From Chara braunii (lineage: Eukaryota; Streptophyta; Charophyceae; Charales; Characeae): DNA of 26,788 nt. The notes under the pieces were generated by a model, which saw only the letters and a list, made by a program, of their open reading frames with translations, was not told the origin of the DNA and did not search any database. Of the stretch, positions 9,108-18,954 are shown piece after piece. The position numbers were made by a program, and so were the translations under genes. Where the stretch lies: NCBI GenBank assembly GCA_003427395.1, contig BFEA01000085.1:3397029-3423816 (forward strand). The letters are read 5' to 3'. Within the stretch, counting starts at the first letter, position 1, and every line of letters starts with the position of its first letter.

Positions 9108-9815
9108 TGCAGTAACTCGTGTGCAGCAAAGGCTATACGGGGCTCAGACCCGCCCCAGGCCACGCAGAACTTACTGTTCTGCGTTGGGCTGTGTGACCAG
9201 GCACTGCCCAGGCCATAGACTGCTGCGACCGGCTATGAGACCGAATGCTGCATATGGAAATTCAAAGGTCAAAGTCTACTGTAGAGTCAAAGGTACCATG
9301 CCCAGGCCCTTGGCTAGATACACTCACTTGTGGTGTGCAGGTACCAAGATGGCAGCTGCCACACGTCGCTGCTGACGTGGCCGCTGCCACGTGTATGAGA
9401 TGCTGATGTGGTGGCTACATTAGGGAGATACAACTGTTCTGATTCGTCGTTTTCAGGAGGGGATCATGATTGTGGGAGGATCATAGACACGTACCTGTTT
9501 ATCATGAGGTTGATGATGCTCCATCGCTGATGATCGACTTATTGATGTGCCACATGGCACATTGAGGAGAACTTCATATATCATTCTGATCATTGTTGCT
9601 GAGGTGGCGATATTGGGAAGAGAGCCCGAAGTAGAAGAGGGCGCAATATTCTTTTCCACAAGTCTCTTTTCCCAACCTCTTGCTTATTCGTTTGTGTATA
9701 ATTATCCATCTCTTTGTAACTGGGAACGATTTCAACTATTGATTTTTCATCAGCTGGTTGACGACTTGTGGACTTGCATTATAAACCAGTGTCATCACGG
9801 TTTGGGTTCATTACA
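9108..9815 (+). repeat. 5' LTR of element 3 (708 bp)
   Basis: It starts TGCAGTAACTCG and ends TTACA. It matches the right LTR in two blocks: 9108-9268 with 25834-25994 (161 bp each) and about 9371-9815 with 26339-26785, at roughly 95% identity by eye in the second block. Between the blocks 9269-9370 has no counterpart in the right LTR, which has about 344 other bases there. It has one TGACGTGGC box (9373) and a GTGCCA-CA-TGGCAC inverted repeat near 9547-9560. Confidence 0.92.
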
Positions 9816-9818
9816 ATT

Positions 9819-9830
9819 TGGTATCGGAGA
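9819..9830 (+). other. Primer-binding site, initiator Met tRNA type
   Basis: TGGTATCGGAGA begins three bases after the LTR end. It matches 10 of 12 positions of the plant initiator-Met primer site TGGTATCAGAGC. The spacing LTR-ATT-TGGTATC is typical of plant gypsy elements. It would prime minus-strand DNA synthesis. Confidence 0.85.
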
Positions 9831-9911
9831 AGTACTCCTGATCGAAGTACGACGACGAAGATAACGAAGTTGATGACGAAGACCGCACGCGCGCGCGCCA
9901 GCTGGCGCCAG

Positions 9912-11010
9912 GTAAGTTGGGGGTGACGTGGCTCGGTGTGATCGTGTTGTCGCATGCGTTTATCAACGCGATCTAGACAGCCGACCGCGCATCCTCTGGT
10001 GAAGGAACGCGCGTGCTGAAGAAGAAGACGAAGGTGGCAATCCGAGGTGGCAGGACCAGAGAACACCTAGCAGTCTGGATACCGATCACGATACAGCCAT
10101 GGTCGCGACACTGATTCACGACACTGCTGACGTGGCACATGATGTGTCACGTCCTAGGGATCTGCTGCTGACGTGGCATACTGCTGCGATACTGACCAGC
10201 GAGCAGATCCCTTCAGGTGCTGACATGGCCTGATGACACTGATGCTGACGTGGCAAAAAGGGGATTACGCACTTACTTGGTGCAGAGGTGCGCGACATTG
10301 CTGACAAGCTGACGTGGCACTACTATGACTGGCTGGAAATCGATTACCTGCTGACGTGGCGCGATGAGTGCCCTCCTGCTGACGTGGCAATGAGATCTTG
10401 ACTGCTCGACGAACCAAGGTTGTGGCAGAAGACATCAGAGTTGCTGACGTGGCATCCCATTTGTTGATCACTGATGAGCCAGGGGTGACACGTGGCAGGC
10501 ACGCGTGTGCCTAAGTGAGGAAGTACATTCTGACGACGACGGCGGTACGGCTGATTGCACAACTGTAGTGCCAGTTGTCGAATGGGGTGTTGATTGCATG
10601 GGTAGGGACTGACACAGGGAAAGAAGGGGGCTAACATATTGTTTGTTTGATGTTGGCTTACTTACCTTGTGTTGATTGTTGTCTTGTGATGTGCATACTC
10701 ACTTGTGTTGTATCTGATCACGGGCCTGACGTGGTACCTGTTCACTTAGGACGTCATCACATAGGAAAACAACAGAACAGCAAAGTTAGACATAGGAATC
10801 AGAGGTAGATTGAGTTGTTCTTTTCCTTCGGTTACTGGGATTCTTGCTGTGAAAGGAAGCGGCCGTGGAATTTATTATTGTTTATTAGCTATTTATTGTG
10901 CGGCAAACGCTAAATCAGGATGTATCATTTTTGGAAATGCTTGAAACTCTCGGTGCTCACACGTTTCATCCCACTCCTCTTCTGTCCTATTTCAGTAATT
11001 TTTGCTGTAG
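9912..11010 (+). other. Predicted spliced intron in 5' leader/gag of element 3
   Basis: The donor is GCCAG|GTAAGT (intron starts 9912), a near-perfect consensus. The acceptor is TTTTTGCTGTAG (ends 11010), with a pyrimidine-rich stretch and another AG (TTTCAG, 10995) just upstream. Joining 9911 to 11011 links an acidic/basic reading from 9842 (EVDDEDRTRARQLAP) in frame to the coiled-coil gag reading downstream, crossing one TAA at 11019 that may be a mutated CAA. The intron interior (1,099 bp) is noncoding and carries the TGACGTGG array. Splicing is inferred from sequence only. Confidence 0.5.
9924..10734 (+). promoter_or_regulatory. Array of TGACGTGG (ACGT-core, bZIP-type) boxes
   Basis: TGACGTGGC occurs exactly at 10128, 10169, 10246, 10310, 10352, 10380 and 10445: seven times in 327 bp, all in the same orientation and mostly preceded by GC or TGC. 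Outliers are TGACGTGGC at 9924 and TGACGTGG at 10727, with variants TGACATGGC (10221) and GACACGTGGC (about 10487). TGACGTGG is a classic plant bZIP binding sequence. More copies lie in the LTRs (9373; 26286; 26314), so the motif belongs to the element's own control region. Confidence 0.6.
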
Positions 11011-11756
11011 ATGAGGAATAACGTGATCCACGGACCAAGCAGCAAGTTGAAGAACGAAAGAAAACCTTGCTTGCTCAGTTGACTAAACTTGAGACTGAAC
11101 TCCATGAGACCGGACCAGAGGCTGAGTCCGAAATCCGCAAAGTGTATGATCTAAAAGCATTGAAAACTGCTATTGAAACTGCGGTAACAGGGACAGACGT
11201 TCTGGGTGTCCTAGGCATATTGATAAAGTGCAGAACGACACTTGATGATTTTGTTGTGGGTAAATTTGCTGAAATTGAGAACAGAAAGGAATCAGAAGAA
11301 CAGAAAACGGTTTCTGAAGATGTCGTGGATGAAAATATCAGACAACTTGAGGAGGCACTAGAAAGAGAGAAAAGGAAGAAAAAAGAAATGAGAAGGGAAA
11401 GAGAAAGAAACACACAGCAAGAAAGAAAAGTTCAGGAAATTAGACAACATGTTATTGTCACCGAAGGGGAGGAACAGTCTGTCTCTATTTCTCAGTTAGT
11501 GACTTACCTCGCACACTTGGAAATGAAAATTGACCACTATGGCATTCGGATAGACGAGCTGACCGTGGGTTTACAGGCAATCACGAATTTGGTCAAAGGA
11601 AAGAACAAGTTAACCGAGGAAGACAAAACTGAGAAGGAAAAGAAACCAGGAAAGTTAATGGGAGATGCTATCAAGACACTCGATGGAGAGACTCAGAAGC
11701 CCGAAGAAAAGAAAGGAGGACCTTCGAGTCCGCTGTCGGTGCGAATACCCTGACAA
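11011..11756 (+). pseudogene. gag N-terminal part of element 3 (coiled coil), interrupted
   Basis: The frame is open from 11022 to the stop at 11754-11756, with an in-frame TAA at 11019. It is rich in Glu, Lys and Arg, with heptad-like hydrophobic spacing: VEERKKTLLAQLTKLETEL near the start and a strongly charged helix LEREKRKKKEMRRERERN in the middle. The tail is GGPSSPLSVR, then IP-stop. SPLSVR would continue naturally as STSHSSS at 21106 onward, so 11744 is taken as the left edge of an insertion. The role is inferred as the N-terminal assembly region of Gag from position before the capsid; I do not recognise a named family. Confidence 0.65.
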
Positions 11757-11869
11757 GGGTATCCGCCCTAGTTTTTGCAAGTGACAGGAAGTAAACTTGA
11801 AGGTCTAAATGTACCGCGCGAGTCGCGGCTAAAGTCTGTTGGGCTGTACTGATAAGATGTTTAATCAGA

Positions 11870-13125
11870 ATAGAGCGTGTGTGGGTGCGCGGATTAAACC
11901 ACCAGTACCTCCCGGAACACTCTGCCGAACCTCTCTTTTTTCCATGCGACAAACCTCTTTGTCTCATTGGAATGCAACTGGTAATTGGTCATGGTACGGG
12001 GAGCTACCAGTCCTTCGACAGGGGCGACCAGTACTGTGCTGGTTTCGTTTTTTATTTTTCCTTTCTTTTTCATTTGTTTTCCCCCTTCTTTTTTTTTATT
12101 CTCGTGGTTTTCCTTTTATCCCATTGGGCACTCTGGTACTGGCAGAGGAGCTGTAGAAGGCATGAATAACGGACTCTTTGTCAGCAAAAAAAACGAAAAA
12201 AAAAAAAAAACGAGCTGGGAAGTTGGGGGCACGAGGGAGTTGGGGCCTCGCTCCACTACAATCAAAATGCTGGGGGCGTATATGGGCCTCGCTGCACTAC
12301 TCTCGAAATGTGCAAAACGAGAGTGAATCTTCCGCCAGATCATGGAAAGATACACCCCCCTGATTTTTGTCTTTTGTGCATGTCGAGAGTAGTGCAGCGA
12401 GCCCCTATGTGTTGTTTTTTCCCCCCCCGCTTTGTCCTTTTCCCCATTGGGCGGTAGAGTGCTGGCAGACGAGCCGCAGAAGGCATAAATGGCGGACTCG
12501 TTGTCAGCACATCAAAAAAGAAAGAAAAACAAAACAAGCTGTACAAAAAGAGTGAATCTTCCTCTAGAACAAGGAAAGATACATCGCCATGGTTTTTGTC
12601 TTTTGTGCATTTTCGGAGTAGTGGAGCGACGCCCAGGGTCTCGCTCCACTTCTCTGGACATGCACAAAAGACAAAAATCGCAATGGTGTATTTTTCCATT
12701 TTCTAATGGAAGATTCACTCTCGTTTTGCACATTTCGAGAGTAGTGCAGCGAGCCCATGCATCTGCCCACAATCGTGCTAGTTTCTTTTTGTTTTTTGTG
12801 TTTTTTTGTTTTTTGTTTTTTTTACTTAGTCAAAGTGCCCTGCCAACGAGGCAGGGCAATTTCCACGGAAAGCTGACACTTGCAACCGAGAGGGAGCTGT
12901 AACTGTATTCTTCATTGTTTTTTGTTCTTTTCTTTTACTTCTTTTTTTTCCCTTTTTCGGATGCTTCTCTGGTCGTTCCTTCTCGTTTTCAAAAAGAGCG
13001 AACCCCCGCACCTCTACCGAGGCTCTACCTGGCCTCTACCGACCCTGTAAATGACCTCCATGAATTCAGGAGGTCGGATTTTTTTGGCTGGGCAGGGTAC
13101 TGGTGGTTTAAGGCGCGCGTGTGAT
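11870..13125. repeat. Large imperfect inverted repeat (foldback) centred near 12510
   Basis: TTAAACCACCAGTACC near 11895-11910 is the reverse complement of GGTACTGGTGGTTTAA near 13098-13113, and similarity continues outward through a TTTAATCA block and a GTGTG/CACAC block. The inner pair 12284-12333 / 12706-12756 has the same centre. Within the arms there are also direct repeats: CCATTGGGC...GGCAGA.GAGC.G.AGAAGGCAT...GACTC.TTGTCAGCA occurs near 12120-12187 and 12443-12510. Poly-T and poly-A tracts lie between. It looks like a composite foldback element. Confidence 0.6.
12284..12756. repeat. Three overlapping hairpin modules sharing CGAGAGTAGTGCAGCGAG arms
   Basis: Module A (12284-12404) has ends GGGCCTCGCTGCACTACTCTCG and its near-perfect complement CGAGAGTAGTGCAGCGAGCCC. 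Module B is a foldback of two 82-nt arms, 12549-12630 and 12640-12721, with a 9-nt loop. Module C (about 12636-12756) reuses the right arm of B as its left end and again ends in GCAGCGAGCCC. Blocks such as TTTTTGTCTTTTGTGCAT and AGAGTGAATCTTCC recur in both orientations. A is bordered by GTATAT and CTATGT, so a short TA-type target site is possible. This fits a MITE family with repeated nested insertion or rearrangement. Confidence 0.8.
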
Positions 13126-14935
13126 CTGTCTAATTTGATTAAAACAGCTGGGTTAGTCGGCCAGCCTGATTCTTGTGGTTAGGGATAAAAGGCGTCCTCG
13201 CTACGGATGGTTGACCATCGGTAGGCCGACGTACGAGGCAGGATACGAGATAGCCGCGGCGCGGAGGCTTTGTGACCGCTGGCCTAGTTAGGAGAAGAGG
13301 TGAGGACGGGGATACTACCTAAGCCTAGGGGCTGGACCGCACCTGGCTATATGGGATACCGCGAGTAACAGTCCTAGGCTTTGGCATAGCCCTATAGGTT
13401 ACGGTGTTGGACTTACACAGCGGAGGTACGGGGATCAAAACCGACAGGTGGCGTTGTGGGAGCGTTGGAGCATCGAAGGGGCTGAGAGGTTGAGGGTCCC
13501 ACGGGACTATCCCTCTCGGTTTTGTTAAGGTAGCCCGACCGCGGGCCCATTTTTGTAGAACTGAGGGAGTGCCAGTAGGCCCGCCCTCTTTTTTCGTTTA
13601 TGCCCCGCCACGAATAAGGAGTTTTTCTTAATCTTTATTTTCTTTTATTATTTTTCACCTTTCCTACTTTGGCTGTATCGAGCGCTGGGCCTATAACCTG
13701 TGTCGTAGGCCGCGGTTGCTATATAGCCTTCAAAGGTTAAGGCCATAGCTACAGCAGTCCGCAAAGGCCAAAGTCGTAGCTGCTGCGGTACTGAAAAGGC
13801 CGAGGACTTTTTCAAGACTAGGCTACCACAGGCTGCCCAGAGTCCACACCTGGGCCAAGATCAGTAGGCCGGCATTCAGATCCGCCTTCGGAGTCCCAGC
13901 CCCTCGTTCCCAGTCATCGTACCATGTGGGGCAGGGCACACCGGGGCTTGAGCACGAGGGCGGAGACCAACAAGCTGCAGAAGTATAAATCAAGAGGCCG
14001 CAGGCAGTCGGTCGTCCGCACCTATGATGGCCATGCGGAAGCGCTGTTAGGGAGCAGCGTATCTAGGGAAGGAACGAGCGGCACTGAGGGGCAGAGACGT
14101 TGGGGTGTTGCGCTAAGCGGCAACAGGCAGAGAGGCGGAGGGCCGAGGTAGTGAAGGACGGAAAAGGGACGAGTGAACTTGGGCAGGCTCAGCGCCAAGG
14201 TGCATTCAGGGGTGAGGACAGGAATGGCAGGGCGGTGAGTTGGGCGCAGTGGGAAGGCCGGTAGTAGGAAGACGATGGCGGATCGGAGGAAGGGAGTAAG
14301 GAGGAAGAGAGGAGTAGAGGACTGAAAGAGGAACGAGGTGACTGACAGCGGGGGCACGCAGAGGGGGGTACCGAAGGGTCTGCATCCGGACTCGCTATTG
14401 TGCCTGATGCGGTCGAATAAGAAGAAGAGTTGGGGCGTAGCAAAGGAGGGAGGGCGATTGCTGAATAACGAAGTGAATTTGGACGTCTAGCTAGGCTGGG
14501 TGAGAGCGGAACAGGGGAGATGAGCAGGGCCAGGGAAAAGTGAATGAAACTGGACGAAGAATCGCACCGGATACATCCGGCAGAGGAAGGAGTCGGGGAT
14601 GGCGGGGAGTGAGTTGGGCTCAAGTGAAGGGGCACAGCCCGGTCGACTCCTATCGGCATCAAGCGGGAGAAGAGGCAATCCCGGGGATTTGGCCCCGGGC
14701 GAACCTGCCTGTGAAGTCGGATAAGAGAGAAAAGAAGTAAGTTAAGAGGTAGGAGAAAAATTGGCTGCGCGGGCTATGGCGGAGAAGAGAATTCGAGGAA
14801 ATGAAAATGGAGTAGTCGGCCGTTTCTTGGCCGTTCCTAGCGGTCTAAGATGCTATTCCAGGGTTTTGGGGCAAGGCGAGCGTGATGGGAGTGTTACTTT
14901 TTGTGATAAACTAACAGATTGATCGGGCAGAAAAC
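13126..14935. other. Noncoding stretch, no gene recognised
   Basis: No protein motif is seen on either strand. A 9-bp inverted repeat, AAGCCTAGG / CCTAGGCTT, pairs 13321-13329 with 13373-13381, and AAAACCGA near 13438 pairs with TCGGTTTT near 13518. Between about 13990 and 14760 the + strand is purine-rich, which creates long Ser/Pro-rich open frames on the minus strand at 14022-14662 that look like composition artefacts. Confidence 0.5.
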
Positions 14936-15000
14936 GAATTTCGAACATGGCAATGTATTTTTCCATGTTCTAACGGAAAATTCGTCCACCTTTTTTGGTT
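14930..15000. repeat. Diverged relative of the 12.6-kb hairpin module
   Basis: GCAATGTATTTTTCCATGTTCTAACGGAAAATTCGT-like sequence here resembles 12680-12720 (GCAATGGTGTATTTTTCCATTT, then CTAATGGAAGATTCACT). It forms its own hairpin: GAACATGG (about 14943-14950) with CCATGTTC (about 14962-14969), enclosed by ACGAATTT and AAATTCGT. This shows the family is dispersed inside the insertion. Confidence 0.6.
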
Positions 15001-15092
15001 TCGTTTTTGTCTTTTACAAGTAGTAAGTAGCATAACCCATGGCTTGATTCACTCCGACTGTTGCTCGTCGAACCAAAGGCAGCAACGTGTGC

Positions 15093-15116
15093 AGAGAGAG
15101 AGAGAGAGAGAGAGAG
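15093..15116 (+). repeat. (AG)12 microsatellite
   Basis: Twelve AG dinucleotides, followed shortly by a TTC/TTCTTC tract (15132-15150). Simple-sequence DNA; no other function seen. Confidence 0.95.
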
Positions 15117-15150
15117 CGAAGGGGGAGGGAGTTCTTCTTCTTCCTCTTCT

Positions 15151-17026
15151 CAGTCCACCATCTCTCCCTCACCCTCTCGCAACCTGACTTCACCGCTTAC
15201 TTTATCCGAGCTTGCCGGCGACCGGCACCAGGGGGCACAGTACTGGGCATGACAGGGGCGTTGAGGTTAGGATTGCAAGCCAGTGCGACGCTCGATACAA
15301 GTTTAAGGTAGTAATGGGGCCTTCGGTCTGAGTGACTGAGGCATGGACAACGACCAATGTACACTGGTCATGTAAGCCGCTGGTAGGAAGGACCAGCACA
15401 CTCAGGGGGGGTCCCGCTCCACCACAATGTTGTTTTACTGCGGCTAACGGGTCGCTGCTGTGTCTGGACAGGGCACTGGCGGTGTGTGCCGCGTCTGTGT
15501 GCTGTGCACCTGTTGTGCCTTGACGCAGACTTGTTAGTATGCCATTGGGTTTTTGCTGGACACAGACGTCATTACTTGGGCTGCAAGCAGTTGCTGCCAT
15601 CCTTCTGAAACCCCGTGCTACTGATTTCGTGAGCCACTACTACGGTAGCAGGTTGGCTAATGTCCTTCCCAAGGAATGGTTGTTGGGTAATAGCGCTCTC
15701 GCGGTAATACTGCCGAGGGTGTAATTACACTAATTACAGTACGCTGCTGCACTATCCGTTCCGCGCTGTACACTATCGGGCATTCAGCCGCGCCATTCGA
15801 TTGAGGAAGTGATCTATTTGACTTTGGCCTTTCGAGGCGTGCTGCTGTTCTGGTTAGTGTTCATAGTGTCTTGCTATAGTGCGTCACTGTACATGCGCCC
15901 CTAATGCACTGAGTGTTGTAAAGCTTAGCTCATACTGAGAGTACAGCGGAGGGGTTGCTACTGTTGAAACCATTGCGAGCGGCTGCTGTCATCGATTAGC
16001 TGCTAAAGCCTGTGCTATATACGGGCCGAAGCTGCTGTAGTTGGCATTGTTGTACACCATTGTTGTACGCTCTCCCTGTTCTTTCTTACGAAGGGGTCAG
16101 TGCGGCGTCTGAAGGAGGCGGGTGGCTGTGACTGTTGGTGGCTGCTGCTATTGTCGTTGACCGCCGCTGGGTACTGTTGCCGCATCTAAGGGCTGCTGAA
16201 CCCCGCACGATCTGATGCTGCATGCTGTGGCAGACTGCTGTTGCATGATGGGACGAGCCGCTGCTGTTGACTGTGGCCTTGCTGCTGGCCGCCGCTGTTG
16301 TAGGCTGTTGGTGATTGCTGCCATTACTGTTGGCCGCCGTTGAGTACTATTGCGGCCTCCCAAAGGGCTGTTACCGGCGGTTGCGTAGCTGCGATTAGGC
16401 TGAGGAGAGGTGTGGAGCTTTGAAGAGGTGGTCAGGATGCACGAGTAGGGAGTTAGGGCTACGAGTAGGAGGTCGTCAGGAGGGGGGTTACTTCGACAGG
16501 GTGACTGCTTTGACCAAGCTGTCAGTTGGCTGCCATTGTGAGGCCCTCAGGTGATCGAAGGCAACAAGGCCCTCTCTCGCGAGTCTGAGTGCACCCCTCT
16601 TGGATCTAAGCGTCTTAAACTTTCTCTTTCTGCCCTTCTCAATCTAAGTCTAATCTATTGGTTACGAGAGGAAGGCGGCAGGCGGGATTGCAACCCGTAG
16701 GACCGCATCAAGGCTCTGTGGGGAGTCAACCCACCGATTGCGGGAGCTCTGCCGGAACCTAGGCGAGGTTCTGGAGGCAGGGAACCATCGGGTAACTTCC
16801 TCCTATCTGTATACTCCCACTACACCCATGTTTGCATATCCCCCTATAGCTTGACTAGTGTATGCATGCCTGGCCCTATGACTTTTGTTTTCTGTTCAGG
16901 ACATAACCAGACAAAGTAAAGGAAGGCATGTATAAAGTTAAGTTTCAACTTCTTTGGTTGGATTGCATTTAGGGGAAGGGGGGGAGAAAGGCAGGTTTGA
17001 ATGAGTTTGACTGGGTCAACCAAAGG
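15151..17026. other. Noncoding stretch with a GCTGCTG-rich direct repeat
   Basis: No gene is recognised. Open frames of 60-130 codons on both strands lack motifs. Around 16130-16380 the + strand is rich in GCTGCTGTTG. A block TTGRCCGCCGYTGRGTACT, then TTGCNGC and GGGCTGNT, occurs at about 16157-16195 and again at about 16328-16370, 171 bp later. A stretch CGGGATTGCAACCCG near 16683 resembles a tRNA T-arm but lacks the required sequence. Confidence 0.5.
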
Positions 17027-17690
17027 CTGGGCCAGTTCCATACGTTTGGGAAGGCCCAGTGCTATGTTTACTTTTGGATTGCATGGAGAACCAGACAAAT
17101 CCATAAGTTTGGGTGGTCTGGTTGCTCTGACTTGTGAGGGCTGAATGTGATTGCGTTTTCGGGCGCCAGTCAAATCCATAAGTTTGGGTAGTCTGGTGGC
17201 CTTGTTTTCTTTGGGTTTCTGTCGATTTCTTTTTGCCTTGGCTTTGGGGGAGAGCAAACCAGGCCGAGGACCAAGACATGTTCCATAAGTTTGGGTGGTC
17301 TTGGTCCAACGCCTCGCACATGCTGGAACAAGAAGGTTATAACTTGGTATACTTTACTATTATACTATCTATGAACAAGCTAGTCAGGCAGGGGTCCATA
17401 AGTTTGGGTGGCCTGACTATAGCTTATCACCGACTGAAGGGAGTACTTAACTAAGAATAAACTTGTGGTACGAAGGGGCAGGCTGAGTCTTGAGCTGAAG
17501 ATGATCGGCTCAGCTATATGCTACCTCAAAAGACTAAGTGCAAACAACTATATAAACTCTGGATACTTAAACTATTCAGGGCGACTAGGATGGCCTAGTC
17601 ACATGCCCAAAAAAGAGAAGTTGTGCCCTGTGTTTGTGTATACTTCCTTGGCTGGGCTAGACATGTTCCATAAGTTTGGGTGGTCTAGCC
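17027..17690. repeat. Six short hairpins with a conserved loop and varying paired stems
   Basis: The core TCCATAAGTTTGGGTG (one copy CCATACGTTTGGGAA) occurs six times, its CCATA at 17038, 17101, 17176, 17283, 17396 and 17668. It lies in the 19-21 nt loop of a hairpin whose stem differs each time: CTGGGCC/GGCCCAG (17027/17053), AACCAGAC/GTCTGGTT (17089/17116), GCCAGTC/GTCTGGT with one mismatch (17165/17191), GGACCAAGAC/GTCTTGGTCC (17268/17298), TAGTCAGGC/GCCTGACTA (17381/17411) and GGCTAGAC/GTCTAGCC (17655/17683). Spacers are irregular and unrelated. A seventh palindrome, GACTAGG-ATGG-CCTAGTC (17583-17600), looks like the same design without the core. Function unknown. Confidence 0.88.
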
Positions 17691-17894
17691 TTATGCTCTA
17701 TGTAAGCTCGGTATAAGGGACAAATCATTGAAAGGCTACGAACTATTGTTTGCTAAGGTAACTTGGGGATGGTGAGAGAGTGCATGTTTGTGGTTTGGCC
17801 TGCATGTGACTGAGTGATGCCACTTCTTAGTTTGAGTTTGGATTTGATAAGTAGTTGCTGTAGTTGCTCGCCACGTGCTAGAGTCATTTCCTGC

Positions 17895-18530
17895 ATTTTT
17901 TGGACTCGTTTTTTTTACTTAGATCAATTTCTGTATTTTTTGGGATCTTTTGATTCGTACTTGGTCTTATATAAAGCTTGGTAAGCCACTTTCTCTACGG
18001 GAAGCGCTGCCGAAATTTCTACAAAATCAAGGAGTTAGCCAAAACTTTTGACTTTTTCAGGATCCGGTCTTGATGACTTCTTTGACTTAGTAAGAATCTG
18101 GGGAGCCTCTTTTTCTAAAGGAGGTGCTGCCCAAATTTTTACTAATTCAGGGAGTTAGCCAAAATTGGGCCCTAAAGGGTCAAATTCATTGTCAGGTCCC
18201 AAACTTGGCCTTGCACAAATCTTGGATTAGCACTTTCCTTACGGGAAGCGCAGTCGAAATTTCTACAAAGCTAAGAAGTTGGTTGAGATTTTGTCGTGAC
18301 AGGGCTTAGACTGTATGTCTAAGTTCAAGTCTGACTTAGTATAGATCTGGGGGGGGCTTCCTCTCTGAAGGAAATGCTACCCATATTTTTGCTAGGTCAG
18401 GGAGTTAGACAAATTTTGACTTTCTGAGATTCAAAGTTTGACTTTTTGGACTAGTATTTTTTCAGCGATGGCACTTTTCCTACGGGAAGCGTTGCTGAAA
18501 TTTTCCTAAATTAGAGGAGTTAGCTTGTAT
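17895..18530 (+). repeat. Tandem array alternating two ~120-bp unit types (A-B-A-B-A)
   Basis: Type A holds TACGGGAAGCG, then GAAATTTCTACAAA and GGAGTTAGCC; copies lie at 17985-18040, 18229-18285 and 18471-18525. Type B holds a degenerate GGAGGTGCTGCCCA, then ATTTTTACTA, CAGGGAGTTAGCC; copies are 18105-18160 and 18355-18410, each preceded by GACTTAGTA.A.ATCTGGGG. Steps are about 120, 124, 126 and 114 bp, so the higher-order period is about 245 bp. A decayed B-like unit may lie at 17895-17950. No coding potential. This is satellite-like organisation. Confidence 0.85.
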
Positions 18531-18954
18531 TTCAGCAGGTGGCGACGTACGTAGGAGAGGCTATGTCATAGGCTACCTTTGCTTGGGCGCTGGCTAGAGA
18601 TACAGTTTAGACCTAGTTCAGTGTGGTGACTTGGGTAAGATCGTGATATGGAGGTTATCCTCCATGAGCTCGTAGACCTAGCTTGAGATTGGCCTGTCTT
18701 GTGGTACAGGTGTCCTTGATCGATTGATTCAGGACTTGGGGCTAGATTCAACTTTGATCCTGCAAGGATCACTTTCTGTTATCACAGATAACAGGTCGGT
18801 TGCCGATTCGTCGGTTTACAACTCAACCTCAACCCACTCTCCTTACTCAACCTAAAGAGGCTTAAGCCCCGGTGATCTTTTCTGTTTTGTTAAGGTTTCA
18901 CGTGGACTTTTATTGAATGGCCATTTAACAAAGGTACTGAGTATTTACTTAAGG
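18531..18954. other. Noncoding stretch, nothing recognised
   Basis: No gene, repeat or strong hairpin is seen, apart from a short palindromic TGTTATCACAGATAACA near 18777-18793. Confidence 0.4.

Noticed and set aside
14022-14662. Long Ser/Pro-rich open frames on the minus strand
   Set aside because: The + strand is purine-rich here, which suppresses stops in the opposite strand. No domain, no conserved motif, overlapping frames of equal quality.
15202-15600. 132-codon minus-strand open frame
   Set aside because: No recognisable domain, and the + strand has similar open frames; within a repeat-rich noncoding block.
16680-16760. tRNA-like T-arm CGGGATTGCAACCCG
   Set aside because: The loop lacks the TTCGANT B-box, and no acceptor stem or anticodon arm is placed around it.
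16844-17257. Minus-strand peptide repeat PKLMDL
   Set aside because: It is the conserved hairpin loop read in one frame for three copies; the other three copies are out of phase, so the conservation is at the nucleic-acid level.
17027-17690. CRISPR-like array
   Set aside because: Repeat units are irregularly spaced, spacers are 40-250 bp and uneven, the context is eukaryotic and there are no cas genes.
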